NCBI GenBank assembly: GCA_030268105.1
Contig: BSDZ01000010.1
Location: 4,006,001-4,070,000, forward strand
DNA: 64,000 nt
From: Volvox africanus
Taxonomy: Eukaryota; Chlorophyta; Chlorophyceae; Chlamydomonadales; Volvocaceae
Reading direction: 5' to 3'
The translations under genes and the position numbers were made by a program. Positions 41,752 through 53,200 of the stretch are shown here, piece after piece. Below the pieces are notes generated by a model. The model saw only the letters and a program-made list of their open reading frames with translations, had not been told where the DNA came from and did no database searches. The stretch's first letter is position 1, and every line of letters begins with the position of its first letter.

Positions 41752-42165
41752 CTTATTACTACTTGCTGCAAATGGCAGCTCCTCCCCTTTCCTTCGTCAC
41801 ACTGTTTCCCATTCCTTAGAAGCAGGATGTGTCAACAGAGGGTCATCACTGCTACGCAGAAGTCAGAGCATGAGGTGGTTGTTTTCACGACTGCTGGTGA
41901 GAAGAACATCCTGACACAGCAGGTAGCAACACTACAGCAGCAGCTGGGGGTTGTGACAGAGGAGGCGGCCACCAGCTGTGCTACTGCAGCTTGTGCCCAG
42001 GCCAAGATGCGGGTGGGAGTTGCTATGGAGGGCTGCATGTCATGGAGGTCGAGGAGAAGGTCAAGACCTGCTGTATGGTGCTGGCACATATTCATGGGTC
42101 GAAGTGCACAAAGTGATACTAATGCATACTTCATGTAGTATGTGTTTGGTGTGCACATCTTTCAA
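41752..42165 (+). pseudogene. decayed coiled-coil ORF, copy 1 (left arm of an inverted duplication)
   Basis: The plus strand reads CQQRVITATQKSEHEVVVF, then LQQQLGVVTEEAATSC. The same peptides occur on the minus strand in 42,630-43,145, at perhaps 80-85% nucleotide identity by eye. The homology continues past the frame to the shared tail TATGTGTTTGGTGTGCACAT. Neither copy keeps a long frame, so both look like fossils of one gene or transposon protein. Confidence 0.5.
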
Positions 42166-42629
42166 GAACATACCATGTCATGGCCAACCCATGCACAATC
42201 TAATGTAAGGGGTACTTTTCGTCTACACATGGACATGCATGTGGACTTTGAAGTGTCTCAAGTGGGATCCATCCCCTGGCTGCAGGAGTACGCATCAACA
42301 AGGAAGAACTGCAGAATGGTGGATGAGATGGATTACTTATGCAAGGAGACAGAATACCTGAGTGCCTGCAAGAGGCCCCTGGAGTGACAGTTGGCTGACA
42401 TGCAGGACTGCTAGCAGGCACTCAGGTACTCTGTCTCCTTTTTTGCAAAACTAATCCACCTCTTCCTCCATTCCACAATTCTTCTGTAGTGATACATATT
42501 TGTGCCTGGAGCCAGGGCATTAATCCCAGTTAATACACTTCGAATACAGTCCACATGGTGTGGACAATAACTACCCCTGTTATCAGATTGTGGATGGGTT
42601 GTCCAGTCACATGATCACATGCACTCGAC

Positions 42630-43145
42630 AGATGTGCACACCAAACACATACTACATGAAAAATATATACCTTCATAATACTTTGTGCACTCAAACCCAT
42701 GCAAAGTACTTATGCACATGTGTGCCACCAACACCATTCAGCAGGCCAGGTGATGACCAATGACCATGACCTTGGTTACTTGCCACTTGACCTCCTGATT
42801 GTGGACCACCCACCAGTCCTCACGAATGTAAACAAAGTCTTTCAGGTTCTTGACCTTCTCCTCAATCTTCAATGGACCTCCATCTCCCAAACGCATGTTG
42901 GCCTGCCATGAACTGCAGCAACACAGCTGGTGGCCGCCTCCTCTGTCACAACCCCCAGCTGCTGCTGTAGTGCTGCTATCTGCTGCAGATGGTTCTTCTC
43001 ACCATCAGTCATGAACAGAAACACAACCTGCTCTGACTTCTGTGTAGCAGTGATGACCCTCTGTTGACACATCTTGCTTCTGAGGAATGGGAAACAGTGT
43101 GACCAAGGGAAGGGGAGGAGCCATGTAGCAAGTAGTAGTACGCAC
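42630..43145 (-). pseudogene. decayed coiled-coil ORF, copy 2 (right arm of the inverted duplication)
   Basis: The minus strand reads CQQRVITATQKSEQVVFLF and LQQQLGVVTEEAATSC, then in another frame EEKVKNLKDFVYIREDWWVV. This arm keeps about 100 bp of coding-like sequence that is missing from the left arm, suggesting the left copy has a deletion. Function unknown. Confidence 0.5.
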
Positions 43146-43639
43146 TTTAACTCATTAATTAGTTGCTTATTGCACTATCTTTAAATATGTTGTGAGGGTC
43201 AGTTGTACGCTGAGGTAGGCAAGAGGAAAGGAAGTTCAGGAGAACCAATAATTTAATATTAAAGGAGTGATACAAGGCAGGCAGCAGGAGTGTGTGTGTG
43301 TCCATACTACATATATATGCCAACATCACCTACACAACCAAATATGTAGTAACAGAACCATCACAAATAAGTATTACATTTTCTCATGCAGTAGTCACGC
43401 AGGTATGCAGGGTGCAGGATCCTGCGTGTATCCATCAGGCTCAGTGCGTTTGGCCCCATGGTATATGAAGGTCTATCTCTTTATACGCCACACATCTTTA
43501 ATGTGGCCATACCAGTCCGGACACAACTGGTAAGGCATGCCAGTGTGTCCCTGGAGGTTCCTGGGTTGATCCTGATGAAGAGCAGTATAATAATCCCCAT
43601 ACTGGTTGAGGGTGGATGTGGGGCCGAGGGTGGCCCTGA

Positions 43640-43712
43640 GGATGAACGGATGAGGGTGCCCGAAATACAGGGGAAGGTAGGGACTGCCAGGTGGCAGTGG
43701 CCACGGGTGAAG
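43640..43712 (-). repeat. inverted fragment of the ~350-bp repeat
   Basis: Read on the minus strand it contains GGCAGTCCCTACCTTCCCC and TTTCGGGCACCCTCATCC, matching the left part of the repeat at 44,021 and 4,799. It lies about 310 bp upstream of the intact copy, in opposite orientation. Confidence 0.75.
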
Positions 43713-44020
43713 CAAAGCCCCCCTTCCATATTTAGTGCCAACAATCATGCATGCAGCTCACTCCTACATACCTGCAGCCTAGCCTCCTACATTCCTACAG
43801 TCTAACTCCACACCCAATCATTATTCCAAATAATGCTATGGACCTGGCTGGTAATGCGACCTCAAAGTTGTACTTAATCGCTAAGTAAGAAACAAATAGA
43901 AACGGTGGGGCCTTATACATCTATGGGACCCAGATGTATAGGGCCCCATACATGCGTCTGTGCCTGCTGCCCTAGCTACCTGCGTGAGCCTTCCCCGTTA
44001 GACTATTGATCTACATACGC

Positions 44021-44369
44021 TATATGTGTGTAGGATAGGGGGGTACATCACGTGGCCACTAACCTGGCAGTCCCTACCTTCCCCGGTGTTTCGGGGCACC
44101 CTCATCCAGTCTCCCATACCGACTTCTCCGAAATCAGTGGTTTTCCCAGGTTCAGCACCCACCACCAGCATCCAGCGGAATCTGCCGAATCAACTAAGGC
44201 GTCAACTCCGGTACTGGTCAGCTCGCAGGTCACTTTAATTGGGGTCGTCACCGTCCGTCGACATGGGGGCACCCTGCCCTTAACGTTGGGTCTTTGACGC
44301 GCTTTCGGCCGGGGTATAACCTGGAACTCCAGGGGCATATAGGTCGTGCCATAACAGTCGTGCCTGAAC
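44021..44369 (+). repeat. dispersed ~350-bp repeat, copy 2
   Basis: Near-identical to 4,799-5,150, about 39 kb away (scattered single-base differences and short indels). It is intergenic here, whereas copy 1 is intronic. Confidence 0.9.
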
Positions 44370-44517
44370 ACGTATATACGCTATATGCATGCAGGGTACG
44401 TGCCAGTGCGTGTGTATATATGCCCTAGGGGCGGTGCGCGCGTGCACGTGTTGTCGTTTGCATGTTAGCCGCAGAAGCCAGCCACAGTGCAATATGATGG
44501 GATTTTATGAGTAACTT

Positions 44518-45361
44518 TTATTTTGGGAAGTTACGCAAGCGCTTGGATGCCGCTCCGATGATGGTTGTCATTCCGGGCTCGAGCGTTCTTGCCCACCACA
44601 CGTAAATACGCGCAAATCTAAGTCCGAAGCCATCAGCATGGATACTGTCGCTTTCAATTACGTGCCGCAAGGCGGCACGATTTGCCATAAAAGGAAATGA
44701 ACCTGACCTGATGGCTCTGTATGCTTGTAACAAACACCAGAATCCAACTCGTTGAATTATTGCAATTAAATTGCAAACAAAAATGAATAATGCAGGTTCA
44801 TCGTGCATCGCTTTGGGGTACGTCGAGCTTTCGCCAGCGATGGGCGTTGAGCATTCTGAGCTCCCATGCATGGCAGGGACGAAGATTCGGTCCCAGTGCG
44901 TCCTTGAGCCCAGAACTCTAGGCATGTAGGCAACATATATCCCAGCACAACGGAGGCTGCGATATAAACAAGAATAACATAGACAAACCAGAACAAAACC
45001 TCGCTGCGCCGCCGTATGTTGCTGGGTCCGGACATCGGCCTGAGGCGAATACCAGCAGCCTGTATAGCTGCATCACAACGAACCATCTTTAAATTGCTCA
45101 TTTACCTCAATGACTTGGTGCACTCCGAAATGCTTATCGATAGCTATGTAGGCTGCAGTGAAGCGCCTGGAGAACAGCAGCCTACACCTAAATAAATTAG
45201 TCACCTTAACATCAACGAGCGTGCTCACCACGGAAAGCAACTCAGCAAGCCTACCTGGCACCCATGCACACTTGGACAGAGTGCACAAAGCCAGTCGATG
45301 TAGGGTCGTAGGCAAGGATGTATATTCCTTCATACTCATCCTGGAATGGATGACAGCGCAT
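44518..45361 (-). CDS. unknown small membrane protein
   Basis: Exon 1 is 45,361-45,255 from ATG, starting MRCHPFQDEYEGIYILAYD and ending VQVCMGA. Exon 2 is 45,166-45,106 (RFTAAYIAIDKHFGVHQVIE), and exon 3 starts at 45,059 (AAGIRLRPMSGPSNIRRRSE) with a clear transmembrane segment FWFVYVILVYIAASVVLGYM. Phases of the first two introns close. The last exon ends at 44,518 (stop) and includes IYVWWARTLEPGMTTIIGAA; one fit is donor C|GTACCCC near 44,817 to acceptor TTACAAG near 44,732, but this junction is uncertain. The basic RRR just before the membrane segment suggests an N-terminus on the cytosolic or matrix side. I do not recognise the family. Confidence 0.55.
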
Positions 45362-45364
45362 CCA

Positions 45365-46364
45365 TGATTAGTCGACTATGCTGTAGGATGGAGTTGCTGT
45401 AGGTTGGCATTTGCAGCTAATGATGGCACTAATAACGAATCCAAGAAACGGATTTTCAGTACTAAGCTATACTTGCAAGAAATAGTTCAAGTATCGCATA
45501 CGTTTGCGTCCACAGTGAGCCCATAAATCGATAGATTATGCGGCAGATGTACATACGCCTTACGGCAACCGAAGAAAATGTCGTATCCACAATATCAGCG
45601 CATCCCTGCGCATCTCAACATAAAAGTTGTTTTGGTTCAATCTTTCCGGCGGCTACAATTGTAAACCTTCCGTCTCATTGCGGACCTGTGCACTCATTAG
45701 ATCGACCTTTTCCTCGCTCTTAATGCACCTCATTCCCATCCTAGAGTGGGCACCTCTTCTCTGTTGTAAGGGCCATCATTTACGGGCCCCAGAACGCACT
45801 CTTCGTTCACTTTCCAGCGCGCAACCGTACGCGGTAGTCTTTCTGTTCAACCTTGGAGCGGTGATGAAACCTTCTCCTCCCACGCACTCGGGATCCGCTA
45901 TGATATGTACCCGTCATTGTCCTTCCCCGCTTTCCCCTCCCCCCTGTTGTTTGCAGCCAGCATACCGGATTAAATTTTGAACCAACGATACGGCTTTATG
46001 GTTCCGTATGTTTTGCTGTTGCAGATGGCTCCGGAAGGGGTGTCCGCACGCCCGGCTGACAACAGTCATGAAACGTAGAAGTAGATGCTGGAGACTCATA
46101 AAAGAAGCAAAGCACAGAGCTTGATCTCGCTCACCGAATGAACCTTCTCAGGACGACCTCGACTTGGCGGTCTGCCGGTATCCTGTTCACCTAGGCAACT
46201 TCCGTAGTAAGCCTTGCCGCTCAGCATGGCCCCAGGACCGTAAGCCATAAATCGGCATCAAATAGATATCATGCAATCGACTCTGCAACCGCTGCTACTG
46301 GAACAACAGCTGGTCAAACATGCAACGTGTTCCTCTGTAACGGTGCTGACCTAGGATGCATTAG
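45365..46364. other. intergenic; no gene supported
   Basis: The 1-kb gap contains only short unsupported frames. It should carry the promoter of the small membrane-protein gene (minus strand, start 45,361) and the 3' flank of the 580-aa gene. Confidence 0.4.
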
Positions 46365-48189
46365 CTAAGTCTGTGGCAGCTGCTGCACATCCCCCACGTG
46401 CGGCCGCTTTCTGCTTAATGGCATGGACTCCAAAGAAGCGTTATCGTCCAAACCTATCGTCCTTTTTATGCACTGCCTCGCTAATAACCCTCTGCCACTG
46501 GCACTAATGCTCGCTGAACCTTTATCAACACGTGCAACAACTCGGCCGCATATTTGCGTCTCCACACCGGTGCCATGTGCGACTCCCTCACAGTGCCTAT
46601 GGCTCCCTGCACCCTCACCTTGGAGTGCACCCGCTAAGCCTGCGTCTGATGCCCCATTGGGAAGTGCCGGGAGCTGCGTGGCTGGAAGTCCTTGTGCACC
46701 CTCCTGGAATGAACTTGGCCGCGGGGACCGTCCTTTGGAGTGCGGCTCCACAGCCGCATGCGGATGTGCGGTCTGCGACAGAAAGATGAGAGCTAGGCCT
46801 GCTCCCACCGAGGCCCTGGAATGCAGCAGCCGCGCAGGGCTACCGATGTTATTCCCGTTACCGCTGCCGCCAACCGGGGGTTCAGTATCCTTGCATACAG
46901 TGCTGAGGCCGGCGCCGCATTGAGGCCGTGCAGCCGTCTGCTGATGTACCGTACCTCCGCCTTCCGAGTTCGTGCAGTTGCGCGTAGGTGACAGCAGAGC
47001 GGTTCCGGCCGGGGTTGCATCGGCTGGTTCGGCGCCAAGTACCGCTTGAGTCTGCGAATCTGGATCGGGATCTGTGGCTGGTTCAGACCTCGCAGGCTGC
47101 TGTGCTGGCGGCCCTGCCGAAGCTCCTTGGCTTGGTCCCACCGCCACACGTGTGGGCGGCAGGCCGTCATATAGGGTTGGCTCCCTAAAGTTCCCACAGG
47201 CATATGTGGCACAGGCGAGGCGTCTAACGGGGGCCTGGTTGGGGTCACGCGCGGCGCCGCCGTCGGCCTGCCGGTGCAGCCTCTTGGCATGGATCAGGCG
47301 TGCAAGGGCGCTCAAGTCTCGAGAGCTAGTTGGTTGCGCGCAAGCACCAGTGCTGCCAGAGCCAATCGCTACTGGTTCAGGCCCCCGTTGAGTGCTGTTG
47401 AGGGCTTGAGCCTCCGCGTTCGTCGGCATTATTGCCTGCCGCGCTGCACTGGCACCGCCAGGTGCGGATCTTGGCGCGGTGACGTCAGTGGCCGGCCGGC
47501 TGCCAGCACTCTTAGATGTCAGCTCTTTAAGTGAATCATAGAGCTCCTTGTAGATTTTCTTGAGCATGTTTGAAAAGCCGCGATCCAGGTCAGGAATTTC
47601 GCGGCAAAACGAGGCCGTGTCTCTAAGGTGGCGCAGAACCTGCAGCAAACGCTTCTTCATGTCGTCGGCGTTCAAGGCGAGGCCCCGGATTGGCTCTTCG
47701 GCGTTGCTGCGCGTGGCTGTTGTCGGGTGGAGGACCTGGGCACAGGCATTTCTAAAATCACCGTTAACGCCAGGGTGGTGGAGCGTCGACACCCTCACGG
47801 CGTAGGTGCACGGCATGCGAGTTATCGCCTTGCCTAGGTATTTGCCGCACCTGGTCCGCGTGCTGCTCTTCCCTCGGCAACTGTTGTTCAAAGGAAACAA
47901 CCGGCTCCGTAATCACATCACGGGCTGCGGAATTCTGCTGGATGTGCACATTAGTATCATTAACGGCGTTCGCTTGATGCTCCAAGCTCGTACTTGCTAA
48001 AGCATTCAGGGCGTGTTCCCGCTGCCGAAGGGCCAGCTCCAAATCCCCTTCTAGAGATAAGATCCCTTGCTCAATTCCATAAATTTCAGCGACAGAGCTG
48101 CGGACCTCGAGTTCCAGGGTATTGAAGATTGCATCAAGGTTTGCCAGGCCCAAGCCCCAAGACTGCGAATTGCGTATTGGTCGAAGCAT
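46365..48189 (-). CDS. unknown protein with N-terminal helical/coiled-coil region (580 aa)
   Basis: Two exons: 48,189-47,799 (from ATG, donor CGCC|GTGAGG) and 47,716-46,365 (acceptor CCGACAACAG); phases close, 1,743 nt. The N-terminus MLRPIRNSQSWGLGLANLDA leads into a predicted helix with heptad-like leucines (EIYGIEQGILSLEGDLELAL). A second helical block follows the intron (MKKRLLQVLRHLRDTASFCR; MLKKIYKELYDSLKELTSKS). The remaining ~400 residues are Ala/Pro/Gly/Gln-rich and look disordered, ending with a basic stretch SRKRPHVGDVQQLPQT that may be a nuclear localisation signal. The plus-strand frames over exon 2 are shadows. No family recognised. The intron is only about 82 nt, so an unspliced alternative in another frame cannot be fully excluded. 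Confidence 0.6.
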
Positions 48190-50292
48190 AATATTAAAAT
48201 TTGAGGTTGAGCATCATGTTTCGAGTTGTATTAAAAAAAAGACAACTCGCAGACAGATACCTCGACCGTAAATGGAATGAAGCAAAGCATGGCATTCGTT
48301 CTGTACTCTCGCGGAAAGAAACAAATCGGTGGTGCTAGGTGGGTGGTTTAGGACCTAGCTAAGGCATGTAGGTGGGACTGCTCCTTACTATCGCAGGCGA
48401 GCGCGCGCCTATGTACGCGGTTTTTCACATAACGGAGAGCCCTTCTCTGGCGCGGTTACCCAAATGTTCTGCTTTGCTTCTACTGGGCGCAAGGGTTTCT
48501 ATCGTACTTTCCGTTGAGATCCCAAGATTACCTAAGGCACACGGAGCAATATGGTTGTGCTGCGCCGGAATGTCGTACGAGGACAGATTGCCTTTTACAA
48601 GTATAATTCAACGATAACTGTTAGGGGTTCTGTATGTGTGCGGATGCGTTTGTATTTCAAGGTTCACGCGCTTTCCCTGAACATTCGGTGCGCGTGGGTG
48701 TCTTGCTTTGCTGTAATGTGATACGGAGGGTACGGCCTGTCATCTAGCACCCTCTGCTTTGGATTGCGGGGAATGTCTGTTGTACTCTCAGGCGATGACG
48801 AGTTCCAGGGAAGACGGCCGTCCCTTGACGTGGTTTCTATCATGGGAGTGGCATCACGGCAAATGTCCGTGCATGGCCAGGCTAGCATGGGCCTGGTTGC
48901 GGATGGAGGCCGCAGCAATCCTGGGGGTTCAAACCCTAGCAATCCCACCGTCCCACTCTGCTCAAACCAAACGAGCAAGGAGGCAAGGTGAGCGACCGAT
49001 ACCCTTGCCTGGCCTTGCCTGCTTGGAAGCCAAGGTTTGACGTCGCGCGTGCTTCGTTCCCAGAGAGGCCCCCCGATGTTAACTCCAATTTCCTGCATGC
49101 CTAGCTAGTCCGTGTCTGCGGCTCATACCTCCTACCGCAAACAACTCCACACAGAGCAAGGGCAATATAGAGCTGGCACCTACATATGTATCTCCAGCAC
49201 GGCAATCTACAATGCACGCCGGGCGCTGCTATGTAATATATCTGTCTAAGCACGCACCAGTTCAGGGGAAACCACCAAGCAGTAGTAGCCAGGAGCCTGC
49301 CGCTGAAACCTCCGGCCATCGTCTGGACCACCACGTCTGTTTTCCATCCCTCACCTGGTAGTCCTGAGCTGGTGGTGGTGGTGGCGAGGGTGGTGGTGGC
49401 GAGGGTGGTGGTGTGTGTGTGTGTATTTGATGTGTGTGATGGAGGTGGTGGTGGTGGTGATGATGGGGGTGGTGGATTGCCCCCTTTAACAGTGCCTCTA
49501 CCCCTTCGCCACCCGCCCCACACTTTCCTTAACACACCAATTAGCCACGCAGTATGTTTCAGTTTAGAACGATATAATGATCTTGTCGAATACAACCTAA
49601 AAGGAATTCAACTCATACCTCTTGCGCCGACCCGACCTTCTTGGCTTTATCTATGAAAAGCAATAGCTCCATGAGGTGTTAGAGGGAGAGGTGCCCCGCC
49701 TGTGGCACGAGGTGGGGGTGCTGCGGTTGGATCCGGAGTACACCGACACCAACCGTCAATGAGAAGACCCAAGCTGTCCGACGCAGCGGCGCGGCTCAAG
49801 GTGGGTTCAGCTATAACCCTAATTGTGAATGATGTGATCAGTGCACGGCGACTGATATCAAGTTCGTCGGCTCAGTACGAGGGCAACAGGCCAACCGCCG
49901 AGTTGAAGTAAATATCTAAAAAATTACCAGCGTTGCCAAAAGCACGACGAATGAAATAAATGTTGATTGTGATTAATGCATTTGGTTACAGCTATCCAGA
50001 TTTTCTCTAAGACTTAGGGTTTTAGAGTGCCAACAAGGAGGTTAACTGTTGATGAAATCCAAATTCCGAACTTTGGGCGGGCCAAGATATGGCTTATGCC
50101 CCGATGGGGCAATAGAGCTTGAAAGCTTACTTCAATTATTTTTAGTATTGATGTTAGACGTTTGGCTTGCTGCGGTTTGTTGATAGGGAACTGCCATCAT
50201 GTCCGTCTCAAGATTACCGCGGATTATAAGATATTCACACATCGTAATCATTTGTTTTGTCTGATAATCAATAGCGGCGATTATCCTCAGAC
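48190..50292. other. mostly non-coding; possible terminal exon and GGT repeat
   Basis: A (GGT/GTG)n-rich stretch lies at 49,370-49,475. A coding-like tail, VPRLWHEVGVLRLDPEYTDTN, ends at TGA 49,764-49,766 on the plus strand and might be the last exon of an unresolved gene, but I found no matching upstream exons. Otherwise I see nothing supported. The TIMELESS promoter must lie just upstream of 50,293. Confidence 0.35.
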
Positions 50293-53200
50293 ATGGCATA
50301 CGGGCTCAACCCGGCAGGGTTCGCTCGGGAGCTGCGGGAGTCGGCTCCTGGGGTTAACGACAGGGACGATGCCGCTGACGTCGTGATGATAGATTTGGAT
50401 GAAGATTCGGAAGAAGATGTGGAAGATGATGATGGTGGAAATCTGCGGGCGGCCGAGCCGCAGCGTGACCCAGTTGACTATGAGTTGCTTATCAGCGTCG
50501 CCCATGGCTTGGGTAGATGGATGCAGGACAGCCAAACTGGCCAAAAGATTTATGTCAAAGACCAGGATTGCCTAGGTACGCTGCGCTTACGCGGTACTAG
50601 ATTGGGTCGGGTGCTGGGCTGGGGGCACACATGTCAGGTTGTCACTGATGCCACTGACTTTTTTCAAAGTACGGCGAGGTGTGGAGGCATCCTAGCCGTA
50701 GCAGTAGACATGCCGGCCTCAAGCTTTAAGCAAGCGCCGTCTCGGGTTGGGTTGTTCAGTGACCTTGAACCATCCGACCCTTATCATCCGACTATTGGGA
50801 GGCTGGCGCTTGCTTCCTCTGGAGCTCGGATCAGCAGCGCGATTCATGCAAGGATTCGGATGAGTGCCCTCTGATTCGGATCAGTGAACTCTCGGGCAGC
50901 AACCCCCCTGCTGCGAACGCACACGATGTGGCCAAGTGATGGAGCACCTGGATGGATTTGCAACAGGTCTCCTGACACAGAGAGACGCCGGCTTCATTTC
51001 CATTCCTATTCCATCGCATTCGATCGTCTTCATATCGACCCCGGTCGACACCTGCCTGCCGTACCTGCCCCAGCTTTTGGGTCCATACTCACTGCGTATA
51101 CTGCCACTGCGTTCCATACGGAAAAGTCGAAGTTCAATGTTGGTCATGTGCTGCGTTTGCTAGTGACTGACACATTTGCCAGCGCGGAATCCATTTTTTG
51201 CATCTACCAACGACTCCGACGCTCCAGACTAATTGCGCCATTAGCTTTCACCTCTTCACCTCTTCTCATCTCGCAGTCGCTTGGCAGCGCAGAGGCCCGC
51301 AGCCTTCTTACCAACTCGGTCTCTGCGCCGTGAGCCCCTCCGTCCTTCAGTATCTATTTAGCAACTTGCTCTTCCTGTCAGGAAAACTCAGGAGAAGGCG
51401 ACAGCAACTTGCTCACCGTCCCTGCCCTGTTTCCCTCCCCGCCCCACACACACCTCATTGGGTCTCTCTTTACTGCATGTCCTGCTCTTACTTGCTATCA
51501 CCTGCCACCCGCCCTTCCACGCCCCCATTGCCTAAATAGGCTGCCTGAAGGACTTGCAGCGTTTCCTGCGCCGCGACGATCCCGACATCCGCCCCGTGTT
51601 CAAGCGGCTGGGCGAGTGGCGCATTGCCGCACATGACGTGGTTCCGTTGCTGGTCACCTACCCCCATGACAAGGAGATAACGCTTCAAGCGGGTGGGTTA
51701 GGTTAGCAAGGTAACGGAATAATATTGAAATACGGATTTGTTGTTGGCGTTTTGGGCCCTATCTTTTGAGGAGATTACGCATCATACCAGGGCCCCTCCA
51801 TCCATCCATCCCTCCATCATCCTCCACCTACACGGTCAGTTAGTCCTCGCTCCTTCAGCACCAGCACCAGCTGGCTCGTTTCATTCACACTTCTCCACCC
51901 CTCCACAAGCTCCCCCCTCTCCCTCCCAACGGTTCTAAAGGACACCGTGAGGTTGTTGGTTCCTCAGAATGGAAGGAGCACAAAACTGTACGGCACTGGT
52001 TGCCGTACTGTTCCACTACCTACTGTTGGTTCTCCATGACCTTGTCCCTTTTAGCCCCTTGCTGCCCCTTCAACGACAGACATCGCTGAATCGTACAGGT
52101 TCTTTCGACACGTTGTCCAGTCTGCCAGGGTCCTCCCTAGGGTCTCACCACCTCTCCGCCCCTCCGCCGCTGCCGCCGCCGCCGCCGTCCCTAATGCGTG
52201 CACTCGCAGTCAAGGTGCTGACCTACCTAACACTTCCGGTGGACCCATCCACCGCCCAACCGAAGGTCCAGGAGGGTTACGTGAGAGATGTGAAAGAGGC
52301 CATGCTGCAGCAGGTGAGGATTGGACTTTGATTATGGGCTTGGGAGGAAGGCGAGGCGGGGCCGCGTCCTGGTGGGCAGGACGGCCTGGGCCTGGGCGCA
52401 GAGGTATGCGGGTTGGGAAGGAAGTGCTGACGGGCAGGCGATGGGGTACGGCAGAGCATGTTGGACGCATGCAGCTAGCCTGGACGAGCTGACACACGTC
52501 ATTAAGCTGGTCAAAGCCGACGGCGACCAAAGCATGTCTTTCCCCCTCGCGGTTAGTCATGCTTAACAGCAGCGTCTACAGCGGTATCATGTCTCGTTTA
52601 TTCGCCTTCTTACCCTCTTCCTCCCGGACGACATCGGCCATCATTACCGACCCTCACGGTGGTTAGTCCTCGTTTCTTCAGTATCAGCATTCAGTATTCG
52701 GTTTATTCGACTTCCCGTTCCCCCCTCCCCATGCCTTCTACATATACGACCCCTTTCCCCTTGCTCAGGACGCCCTGGTGGCTGTCTTGGGCCTGGTGGC
52801 CGAGCCCCTAGCTGCTCACCCCCGCATGAGCCTCGAGCAGCAGGGCGCTGTACAGCTGGTGATGGTCCTGCTCCGAAACCTGCTGGCGGTGCCGGATGAG
52901 CAGCCCTCCCCTACCTTGGCAGCCGGCTCCTCGCGGACACGACTGCAGGTGCGAGCGCGAGCGTATTCGATTTTGGACTTGTGAGTGTGTCCTTATTTGC
53001 CTGTGATGATTGTGATGAGAATGAGGACACACACATACAGCTAAATTGTGTAAATTCAAACACTGAAACGGGGTTTACGCGGTGCGGTACAGGCGACGTG
53101 TCGCCAGCTACTCTGTAGGAATGCGTACTGTACGAAGGTACTAGGCCACTTCGGCCTGCGTGATGGCCTTCTTGCCCATTGGTGCGTCTTCAGATTTTAT

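Larger units (their letters stand above)
39310..43260. other. repeat island, decayed mobile or duplicated DNA
   Basis: This 4-kb AT-richer stretch has no intact gene. It contains at least three copies of a GTATCTCTGTTGTGTC / GCCTACAAAGGCC motif (39,846-39,890; 40,702-40,746; 41,468-41,517). It also holds three copies of a coiled-coil-like coding fragment (41,590-41,652 partial; 41,752-42,165; 42,630-43,145 inverted). A short frame VARLKQLEQIERLLWHSSRLW at 39,941-40,003 ends at a GTGAGT donor and may be a gene remnant. Confidence 0.55.

Noticed and set aside
46423..47391. plus-strand frames of 166 and 105 codons
   Set aside because: Shadows of the long minus-strand exon at 46,365-47,716.
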